The notes below the pieces were generated by a model, which had not been told where the DNA came from, ran no database searches, and was given only the letters and a program-made list of their open reading frames with translations. DNA of 64,000 nucleotides from Ophiura sarsii (lineage: Eukaryota; Echinodermata; Ophiuroidea; Amphilepidida; Ophiuridae), in contig CM069441.1 of NCBI GenBank assembly GCA_035610835.1, positions 86,096,677 to 86,160,676 of the forward strand, read 5' to 3'. The first letter of the stretch is position 1, and each line of letters opens with the position of its first letter. The position numbers were made by a program, and so were the translations under genes. Positions 43,415 through 53,437 of this stretch are shown here, in pieces.

Positions 43415-45070
43415 CTATGATACAAAGTTCTTGAGCAAGCATTTACTTGCATGCCTACAGGCTGTGACGAGCTCATTACGTTTGTTTAGTGTACACATGG
43501 TGGGCTTACATATAATATAATATTTTTCCCACAGGCATAAGTTGCACCTATTGGTGGCGCTACTGAATGCTTTCGCCTGTTTGAGCACCTTCCAAGTTAT
43601 GGTGAAGTCAACATGTATGTTCTTTAGCTCCCATATGTATTTACTGAGTTCTGTGCTGTACTTCTTAGATTTATTCTTGAAAGATGTTTTGTGGTTTCTG
43701 TAGCGCGTTTTGAAGCTGTTCTCTGTGAGTCCGATATAAGATTGTTCCGGTCTGTTGTCATTGGCTGTAACTGTGGCTTGGTATATGACTGATTCTTTGA
43801 GGCAGTGGCCGGGCATAGGGCATTCTGTTGGTTTCCTGCAGTTACATCCTTTTTGAGGGATTACTTCTGGGGTCTCACGAGACAGGATCGTCTTATTATG
43901 TCCGTCTATGTTCTGTTTGATGTTGCTCGTGCAGCTGTAGCTCAGCTTAACCGTATTCCTGTTGAATATCTTGTTTAGAACGTGCTCCTTTGGAAATTCC
44001 TCGTCGACAATCTTGAAAAATGTTTTACCGATGTTGGTTTGTACATTTTTACTATAAGGCGGGTTGTACCAAATGACGTTTCTATGGCGTTTATTTGATT
44101 GGTTGGTTGGTACCGGTTTGGCGGTGGGCGAGAATTTGAGCTGATGTTCGTAGCCGCTTTTAGTGAGGGCTTCCTGATACAATGGTGCTGCGTGGTTGAA
44201 AGATTCCTCGTCAGAAGAAATTAGGGAGAGCCGTTTGTTGATTGATTCAGGGATATTTTTGATGATTCCTGGAGGGTGGTTTGACTTGCTGTGGACGTAT
44301 ACCGGTGTGTTGTTAGGCTTAGTGTATGGCATATACTTTCCGTTGCGTAGGTTGAGGGTTACATCAAGAAAGTTAATGGTCTTCTTGTTGGCTTCGATTG
44401 TAATCCTTAGGCCGTGCTGTTTGAAAATGTCACACAGGTCTTTCTTGATTGATTCAACTTTGCTTGCTGCTTCATTGGTGATCCCAAGACCGTCGTCCCG
44501 GTAAAGGCCGAATGACTTGCCGTGTTTCTTAGTGATGAGATGTAAGAGGAACGAACCGACTAACTCGCATGTCTCGGCACCATCATGGCTTCCCATGGTG
44601 ACATCAAAGTGGTTGTGCGATGTTTTTTTGCCCCATGGTGATCCGGACCTGAACAGGTATGATTTTTTTGCGTGTATTATAATTTGCCTCTCATCGCTGG
44701 TGATGGTATCATAGTTAGCGGCAAAGTCGAGCGCGTCATTCAGTAAGTCTAGAGAGATAGATGGATAGAAGTCAACGACGTCAAATGCGACGAAAGAGTA
44801 CTGGTCTTTGTTTTGGATGGTATTGAACCATGCTAACACTGCTGCGGTATTTTTCCATTGGTTTATGTCCAGCTTTGCCGTGATCGCCTGGTTTATTCGA
44901 TCCAGTATATGCTTGCTGATCTTGCCTGTTTCAGATTTTGCTGGGTTAATGAGGCGACAAGTGGGGTTATTGGAGAAGTTGGGTTTGTGGTCCTTGAGGG
45001 TTACGAATGCTTCTCGATGCGCTGTGGTGTTGATTCTATCTTGGAGATCTAGTTTCTCAGCGTAGGCCTA
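43415..45070 (-). CDS. Penelope-like retroelement: reverse transcriptase with GIY-YIG endonuclease, 5'-truncated
   Basis: One open frame of about 550 codons runs on the minus strand from 45070, just after an in-frame TAG, to the TAG at 43415. In order: AFVTLKDHKPNFSNNPTCRL (RT fingers), FVAFDVVDFYPSISLD (motif A, catalytic Asp), GLYRDDGLG (YRDD catalytic box), INFLDVTLNL, then CNCRKPTECPMPGHC, a cysteine cluster as in Penelope-like linkers, and the nuclease module VIYQATVTA, SYIGLTENSFKTRYRNHKTS and NRCNLCLWEKYYI. This RT plus C-terminal GIY-YIG order defines Penelope-like elements, which insert by target-primed reverse transcription. The N-terminal region is missing, but no internal stop is present, so the copy is young. 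Confidence 0.9.
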
Positions 45071-45209
45071 CATGTATATGTATTGGATATTATAGTACTT
45101 TGTGTAGCCTAACTCTGATCGAGCCTAGGGCGAACTTGCCCTGGCCAGCCTGTGGGTGAACCTACCCCGGCGTCGGACAAGTTCGTCTTTTTGAGACACC
45201 TGTCTTCAG

Positions 45210-45573
45210 TGGCGTAGCCAGAGGGGGGGGGGGGGGGGGGCGAGGGGGGCGATCGCCCCCCCCCCCCCCAATATTGACGTCGTGTCGGTTGAGATTGGCA
45301 CTGTCGGTTCATTTGACCAGAGGAATCATGGAATTATGATGGTCAAAAGTACACGTATGAACAATTTTCGCGCGCTACGCGCGCATAACAGTCACCTAAA
45401 TGCAATATTCGTTGGTACAAGCTTGTTTAGAGCCAAAATGTACCTAAATCGTGCCAAAAATAGGTGTAAAGTCAAAAAAATTGTCTGGACTTAAAACAAT
45501 CTTGTCAGTTCATTTTCAATTATCGCCCCCCCCCCCCCCCCCCAATATGAATAACCTGGCTACGCCACGTCTT
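45210..45573. mobile_element. hAT-type MITE beside the Penelope-like element
   Basis: Left end CAGTGGCGTAGCCAG; right end CTGGCTACGCCAC lacks the last two bases. The interior is related to 33469-33822. Poly(G) and poly(C) tracts lie near each end. A target duplication is unclear (GTCTT on each side). Confidence 0.8.
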
Positions 45574-45918
45574 TATCATTTTACTCTTGCACCGTAGTTC
45601 AGGTTTGGTTCATTATGAACAAATGATACATCGCGCACGCGCTGAAAAAAGGGACATTTTGTGTTGGGAAGTGATGTAAAACCTGGGAAATATTTGGCAA
45701 TTGTCTGAAGACCTTAAACGAAATTTAGTTGAAAACTGAAACCAGATTTTCATTTTAAAGGACCTGACGTGACGCATGTGACATAGTTGTTGAAAATCGT
45801 GATTTTACCCAATATACCTCAGTCTGAAACCCATCTGGCTATATGTAGCAATGTTTGGATACATCAAGCATATCTAAATATGCTTATGTATGTATATAAT
45901 ACAAATAACGGGTCAAGC

Positions 45919-46694
45919 GGTCAATAGTATACAAATACTACATGGTTAGAGGGGAAATAGTGCAATCTATTTCCCCGGGCCTTCCACCCCGAACCCGGAG
46001 GGTGAGGGGTAGTAGACCTGTAGCCAGTACAGAGGGGAAATAGTGCAATCTATTTTCCCGATCATACCATGTAGTATTTGCTTTATTACACCTCACTGTG
46101 ACTCTGGGGATGAGGTTGTAGGGAAGTAGCCAAAACTACCACACGGGAAATAGCTCAATTTCTTCAATAGCTCAATTTATTATCACTGTGGCCAGCTCAA
46201 TAGACCAATGAAATTGCAGTATTTATGCCTATTATCTCATGAATATTTATGAGGTGTAATAATACATTTTGATGGGAGCTTTTGGACCTGGCGGTCAATA
46301 GTATACAAATACTACATGGTTAGGGGGAAATAGTGCAATCTATTTTCCCGAGGTACTGGCTACAGGCCTACCACCCCGAACCCGGAGGGTGAGTGGTGGC
46401 CTACCACCCCGAACCCGGAGGGTGAGTGGTGGTAGGCCTGTAGCCAGTACCTCGGGAAAATAGTGTGCCCTATTTCTCCGATCATCCCATGTAGTATTTG
46501 CTTTATTACACCTACTGTGACTCTGGGGATGAGGTTGTAGGGAAGTAGCCAAAACTACCACACGGGAAATAGCTCAATTTCTTCAATAGCTCAATTTATT
46601 ATAACTGTGGCCAGCTAAATTGACCAATGAAATTGCAGTATTTATACCTATTATCTCATGAATATTTATGAGGTGTAATAATACATTTTGATGG
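45919..46694. repeat. ~375-bp tandem duplication rich in palindromes
   Basis: The unit GGTCAATAGTATACAAATAC to TGATGGGAGCTTTTGGACCT occurs twice. Each contains inverted GGTGAG/CTACCACCCCGAACCCGGAG blocks; in the second copy CACCCCGAACCCGGAGGGTG is itself doubled. Confidence 0.8.
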
Positions 46695-47078
46695 GAGCTT
46701 TTGGACCTGGCAGTCGCCCACTTTTTCCCCGACTCGCCCACGCCCATCCCTTTCATTTCGTGAGACGGTGAGAAAGTAAACAAAACGCGACGTCTGCTTG
46801 CTGTTGCTGCGTGACATAAAATTATTTGAACTTGAACTGTTTCGCGCGGAATAATTACACGATAAAGACTTTTTGACGAGGAATCACTATGATTTGTTTT
46901 GGATTGTTTTATGAACTTGGGGAACTATGATTTCGGACTGATGGGGAGCCTATAGTCAACTCTGCTAAATTAGGTGAGTACCGTATCACTATTCACTATC
47001 ACTGATGGTTGATGAAAATGTGTAAAATGACAGAAATATTTTCATGCGTATATAAAACAAATTTAATTATATTTATTC

Positions 47079-47165
47079 GGGAAATGGTGCAAACTATTGG
47101 CCCCTCGGTGACAGGAGGCCCACGGCCTCCAGTCACCTCGGGGCCAATAGTTTGCACCATTTCCC
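47079..47165. repeat. 87-bp near-perfect hairpin
   Basis: GGGAAATGGTGCAAACTATT GGCCCC and its inverse flank GGAGGCCCACGGCCTCC. The 163- and 118-residue frames across it read the palindrome on both strands and are not genes. Confidence 0.85.
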
Positions 47166-47871
47166 TCATGATCATTAAATATTTGTATAATAAAAACACC
47201 TGCCATGATGATACGCCTTCCCCCAGGCCGGGCTTCCAGGGAGTAGTAGGGAGTAGTGTTATTATTATTTTGGTCGTCCAATTCCCTTTTAAAGGATTTT
47301 TTATTAGTTGGGAAGCGATAATTCTAAAATTTGTGTCGCGCCCATCTCTAGTCAAATGTCATCGAGCGAGCCTGCGATCACAGAACCGCGGGATTTGGTT
47401 TGTATACAAAAATTCAGAAAAGCACCGTAACAATAAAACCCAAAACAAGGTTTGTTTCATGAATTACACAAGTATATTTATCAAATCTTTTGTCTACTAA
47501 GTGCATGTTGTAAAGTGTTTTTCACCGAATAGATTGAATTAATTAGGAATGTACATGTGTATGCGATTGAATCGGTGACTGCAGGGTAGGGTTCCGGTTT
47601 ACGACATCATCATCATGTCATGGCTGTTGAATTCGGTAACTCGATCACCAAAACCAGTCCATTCGTGGCGAAATGCTTGATGCTTGATGTGATGATTCCT
47701 ATAACAGCTGTCAAAACAACCAGCCGTCAAAATAAAGTAAACTTAGTTATAACTTATAGTACTATAGATAGTATAGGCCTAGGCCTAGTTAGATAATAGA
47801 CTAAATAGTATACTAAATAACTATGTAGTGGTTAAAAAGACGAGTCAGCCGAGTGGGGGCAAAAATAACAC

Positions 47872-48253
47872 TTAAAGGTATATTATGTGATCTTTCCAGG
47901 GAACGCCCTCAACATCGAAAAAAAAATAGAAAGCAGATTTTCTTGCAGATTTACATTTCTGATCATAAATCATGCATACATTCCAAGTTACAGGGCGATA
48001 CGATTCTTAATTACTTCAAAATCATGGTTTTAGAGTGAAAATAAACTGTCAGAATCCGGACACTTTATATTTTTCACTCTAAATTCACTCTAAAACCATG
48101 ATTTTGAGGTAATTAGGAATCGTATCGCTCTGTAACTTGGAATGTATGTATGATTTATGATCGGAAATGTAAATCTGCAAGAAAATCTACTTTCTAAAAA
48201 AAATAATGAATAGAGGGCGCCCTCTGGAAAAGATCACATAATATGCCTTTAAA
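47872..48253. mobile_element. Fold-back MITE, copy 2
   Basis: TAAAGGTATATTATGTGATC and GATCACATAATATGCCTTTA are perfect inverted ends. The arms (AGGGCGATACGATTC, AAAATCATGGTTTTAGAGTG) continue to a central CAGAATCCGGACAC. Related to 30481-30845. Confidence 0.88.
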
Positions 48254-50805
48254 CTTAAAGTAAAGTTAACACGGTAAACAGTTTAGTAACGGTTGCTTTC
48301 GGCAGCTCGAGAGTTACAATTTATATTCCGTCAAAATAAATAGTAAGGTTTCAAAGCGTCGGCAATAACTATTTTCCTTTGATCTTCAAGCCAGTCCTTG
48401 CCGGTTGGCAAATGGCCATCAATTTGCTTGGGGGCCCGAGGGGGGGGGGGGGGCAAAGTAGGCACATCAATGATCAATTTATAAAGGCGCTGTTCGTCAA
48501 GGGTTCAGGTCGGGGTTCAGCATAATGTGACGCACCAACATCTTTTGCTATGTATCCAACTGGAGGTTTCAAATTTGCTTTCGTTGGGATGTGCTTGGCG
48601 CGCATATTTATACTAATACACTAAGCATGGGGCGATATCGTAACCACGATGATATCGTGATATTAATCTGTTATCGCGATGACAATTTTTCAACATGCTT
48701 TCCAACGATATCTGTACATGTGTGGGTAAACTTAAATCTAAATTTTGAAGGACTGAAAATTCACAGTTAACCCACATTAATATAATTTTGAAGCAGTGGT
48801 ACACTTTGAAGTATTTATATTGACAAACTAGCAAATCAGTGAATATATGAAACATCAAAAATTATGGACATACTTTGACTTAGATGCGTCTTTTTAGCTG
48901 GCAATATCCCAAAAGTTGGACTTAGAACTTCCAAGGGTCATCAAAGGGGTAATTACTTTCCAATAAGTGGGTATTTTATGTTTATAAGTACAAATAACTT
49001 ATAGTGTCAACATGTAAACTTGGCTCTTGGGTATTGGAGGTCTTGTGAGGGAAATGTTTTGATTATCGCCACATGGCGATATCGCGATATTTGATTACCA
49101 TATTATTGCGATTGGCAAAAGACTGGCGATATTCAAGCCTAACTTACACAGGGAACGTAGTAAATTGTTTTTCATGTGCTTGGCATTTTTTGCCTGAAAT
49201 TCTGAGGATAAGGTTTATCGCAAATAGAAAAAAGCCATTGATTATCCTTTTCTGATGCATTGTGGGTTCGCAAATGGAGCAGATTTGTACCCACAATTAG
49301 TGTTGTTATCGATTGTCGGAAGTGTCGCATGTCGCAATATTTTCCATACGATACGACATGTCGATACATATTTTCGTATATCGTAAAGAAACGACATGAA
49401 TTTTATAATTGGGTTTTACATGCTTTTTAAGTTTTCCGCACATTCCCCATTCACTTACAATTCATTACAAATTGTGATACAATGTATATTGACGTGTGCA
49501 TGGCCGTACCGTGCATCATTCCCTCGGTGAAAGCCTGACAAATCCCGCAAGTATCAAAATAATTCATACTGAATAACATCGCCATCGGGGAATGCCCCTC
49601 GTATTGTATTTATAAATAAACAACCACGTTTTTCATAGAGCGCAATGGTCTATCAGGGGCGTAATCCACATCTGTGGAACTGTGCCTTTCGAGATGAGTT
49701 GAGAGCACATGGTATTGGCATTGCGTCACTCGAACCGGTTCCGGAAAATTAAATAAATTTATAAAATCATCATCGTAAAATGTGTGATTGGACAAATTGT
49801 CACACGCATGCGTAAGGATGATTTCCGTAGCAATACGTCATTCGTATCGGGTTTCGGAAAAGGCCGAAGGGAAATCGAATAAATCCGAAGCACAATGCGT
49901 AAAGGATGATTTTCTTCAATTAAAAGCTGGCGACCATATCGGCAAGCTAATTCAGAATTTGTTCATTTTAGTCTTCGTTTAACGTTTTTAAATGACTTTT
50001 CCGGCCAATTTTCAAAGTTATTTATTGGTGGGGTACATCATTGATAGGAATATTTCTCCCATTCCCGATCTGATCAGGTTTTATCTGACGTTTTTGATTT
50101 GAGACGATAGTTGCAGAATTCGGAAACCCAAAAGTTATTTTATCGATAATATATCGACATGTCGAAGTTTTCTTTGACGACATAGATACAAAATTTTGTA
50201 TCGATAACAGCACTACCCACAATCCACCCACAATGCATCAGAAAAGGATAATCAATGGCTTTTTTTCTATTTGCGATAAACCTTATTGAATGGTAGTGTA
50301 TCACTGGGGTTTTTAAAAGTTGATCTGAGGACCCATGAATCCCCCCCCCCCCCCCCAACAACAACAACCAACCATTTTTAAAGTTGATCGAAACAAATTG
50401 CTTTTGAGATTCCAATTATGATTTTTAGGATACACCGATGTATTGTTTAAAATACATCTCATAATTCAAATATTCTGTGGTTTGTCACAGATAATATGGA
50501 TGTAAGTAATCGTTTTTCTGCTCATATTGAACTATTTATCAACATGTAGGGCCTAGTAATAGTATGTAGATTATTATTGATTTTATTGCACGCTCACACT
50601 GACTGATGATTCTTTCTATAGGCCTAAGGCAACATTGATTTTTTTTCTGATTTGTTAAAATTTAAACAGGGAGATACTACACAAAAACATGTTTTAGGCT
50701 AATGAAAGTGAATTGTTAGTTTCCCATCACATTTGTTTGTGTCAGTGACGAGGCGACTATTTCATTAAATTCATAATTTTTGAAATATTCATTTTTTTTA
50801 ATAAT
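48254..50805. other. Intergenic with a long inverted repeat (49203-49267 vs 50222-50286); no gene
   Basis: AAGGTTTATCGCAAATAG and GATTATCCTTTTCTGATGCA at the left are inverted at the right, flanking about 1 kb with GTTGTTATCGAT/ATCGATAACAGCAC inner ends. Poly(G) lies near 48441 and poly(C) near 50341. Confidence 0.6.
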
Positions 50806-51233
50806 ATGTGATGCGATCTGAGAAAACCTGTCGGATGTCGCAAAATGTGAACTAGGGATTATGGGTAAAATAGAAAAAGAAAGAAAATATATATTTTTTA
50901 GATTTTGTTTAAAGAAAATTAGTTTCCAGTACTTTGTGTCATCATCTTTCATGAAATTTCACCTTGACAAACTTACTTAAGTCACTTTTATTATTAACCT
51001 TATAATGTTATTATATTGAATTATGTATCTTTTTTGGCCTGTTTTCACGATTTCTTGTTTTGTAGCTTTTGGTGACATCACAATCATCATTCACTCATAA
51101 CTTTTTTGTAGTGATCGTAGAAAAATGATCGAAACAGTTCTGTAATCAGCACAGTTTTAGCTTTCTTATGATATAAATATCTCCAATATGAAAAATGCCA
51201 CCATGTGGCGGGTTTTCACAGATCGCATCACAT
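50806..51233. mobile_element. MITE with TGTGATGCGATCTG ends, copy 1
   Basis: TGTGATGCGATCTGAGAAAACC and GGTTTTCACAGATCGCATCACA are inverted ends. The interior (TGTCGGATGTCGCAAAATGT, TATAAATATCTCCAATATGA) recurs at 62631-63064. Confidence 0.85.
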
Positions 51234-51369
51234 ATGTGCCCTAATACGTGTAGCGTATAGAACCAAGAGTGTATAATTGTGAATAGGGGTATAAATATGT
51301 CCTTACTACAATAAACAAATGAATTCCACACCATTTTGCATACAAAGTCTTCCAATTTTTTTAAAACTG

Positions 51370-53322
51370 TCTTCCTCTAATAATGCTTTTCAAAAGATTT
51401 TTCATAACACACACATACCCATCACCCACCCTTGAGGAAAACAACTCTTTCAAGATACACAATAACAAAGTGTTCATCTTAACAAACTTAGAGGTTCAAA
51501 TCATAATGATACGATTCGGTAGAAAATGGATTGATGGAAATCAGCGATCGCAGAGGTAATAATTAAATTTCTTTGGTCTGCTAGTACAAGTTGTATGGCT
51601 TCGAAAAGTGCCTCGAAATTGCTAAAAATGAAAAAATGATTGTCATATGGATGGGTTGGTATGTCGAGTATTCGATTTACATCGTATTTGTACTTATTTA
51701 TTGATAAAATACGATATAATTGTAGTCAAACTTGGCTTATTTTTTCTAAACAAACAAATAATGAAATATTTACCAAATAATAAAATATTCACGCGGGGAC
51801 CAAAATGTGAGTCGGTCGGGAGACGGGAAACAACTAACAATTCACTTTCATTAATAGCCTTAAAGATTTTGTGTTTTTTTTTTTGTTGTTGTTTTTTTAC
51901 ACAAGAAGATACTGCTCAAAAACACGTTTTCATCTTTCTTTATTGTTATGTGCTTCTTTCAAAAAAAAATTATTTTTTTATTTTTTACTTTTTTGGGTCG
52001 GTCGGAAAGGGCAAGTCAACTTCTTCTTTTTTGGGGGCCTAAAAAGAGTTTTCTGTGCATGAACAAAGATATGCCCGAGTAGATTTGTCATAATTTGATA
52101 ATGAATGCTCCAAAATGGATAGAAAACAATTCTTATGACACATTCAAGATTGCTAAACATGAAATGACTACATGTATTTCACATCCAAATGTATTTAATA
52201 TTTTCATGGCCAAAATAATCATGCTTCACATGAGAACATTTTTGGACACACCCTGATGTACATTTATATAATAATTATTGAATGGCTTTGAGGGTGATAC
52301 AAGAATATATTTTTATAGCGAGTGCAGGCAGCGCAAGCAGGGTTATTATAGCTACGCCGGTCGGGCGTAGCCGGCACTCACACTGGCTGGCCAGCACTCT
52401 AAAAAGGTACATTTAAAAAAAAACATTAAAAAAAACATTTGTATTTACATTTTGTGGATAGAATCATAAAACTGCCTCAAAAAACAAGAAATTATGTGGC
52501 AGGAACCCTCAAAGTACATTAAAAAACCATTAAGAAAGCCTCTGGACTCAATGCCATGATCCACTGCACCTCGTTCGCTACACTTACTCCGTTCGCCGTC
52601 AGTAAAATGATTTTTAGGATACACCAATGTATTGTTTAAAAAAATACATCTCATAATTCAAATATTCTGTGGTTTGTCATGGATAAAATAATTAATATGC
52701 AAATATTTTTCTGCTCATATTGAACTATCTATCAACATGTAGTATGTTTGATTTTATTTCTCTGTGCATGAACGGAGATAGGGGTGAGTAGATTTGTTAT
52801 AATTTGATAATGAATGCTCCAAAATGGATAGAAAACAATTCTTATGACACATTCAAGATTGTTAAACATGATTATGATTACATGTATTTCACATCCAATT
52901 TTAATATTTTCATGGCCAAAATAATCATGTTTCACATGAGAACATTTTTGGACACACCCTGATGTACATTTATATAATATTGAATGGCTTTGAGGGCGAT
53001 ACAAGAATATATTTTTATAGCGAGTGCAATATATTCTATCACCCGAAAATAAGGACTTTCAATATTATTATTTATTTTGTTTTTGATAAAAACTAATTAA
53101 GTTAGCCCGAACTGACCTTCTCCGCAAATTATAGGCCTACTCACACGCACATCTTCTGCGCCACACAAAAAATATTCGACAGCAATATTTTTTGAATATT
53201 GGACGCACATCCAGGAACTCTGTGCACAATGTCCAATACACACTTTTATTGTACCATTTGGAAGGCCCATATAAATGATAATATACATTATTTGTTCTCA
53301 TCACAATATTCATATATTGCAG
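51370..53322. other. Intergenic with duplicated blocks; no gene
   Basis: The block at 52047-52320 (TGTGCATGAACAAAGATATG, AATGAATGCTCCAAAATGGA) recurs at 52762-53030. The block at 50424-50490 (TAGGATACACCGATGTATTG) recurs at 52614-52690. GGTCGGTCGGAAAGGGCAAG near 51996 resembles ends of the A-tract family. Confidence 0.55.
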
Positions 53323-53437
53323 GTCATTGATTCTCAAGTATCCGGTGGTGGCTTGTCAACCGAGCTAATTACCACAACGATGGATATCGAGGACAGCAGA
53401 CAGCGGTTAAAGGACATATCGCTATCAGCGAATAATG
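53323..53437 (+). CDS. ERCC6L: ERCC6L-like exon with probable start codon
   Basis: The acceptor ATATATTGCAG precedes and AATG|GTAGGA follows, phase 1. The ATG at 53380 is the proposed start. The 57 bases before it are also open in the same frame (VIDSQVSGGGLSTELITTT), so an upstream coding exon cannot be excluded. Confidence 0.65.

Noticed and set aside
44196..45065. Plus-strand frames of 65-102 residues
   Set aside because: They are antisense shadows of the Penelope-like reverse transcriptase.
47009..47500. 163-residue plus-strand frame and its minus-strand counterparts
   Set aside because: They cross a near-perfect palindrome, so both strands read almost the same peptide; there is no family match.
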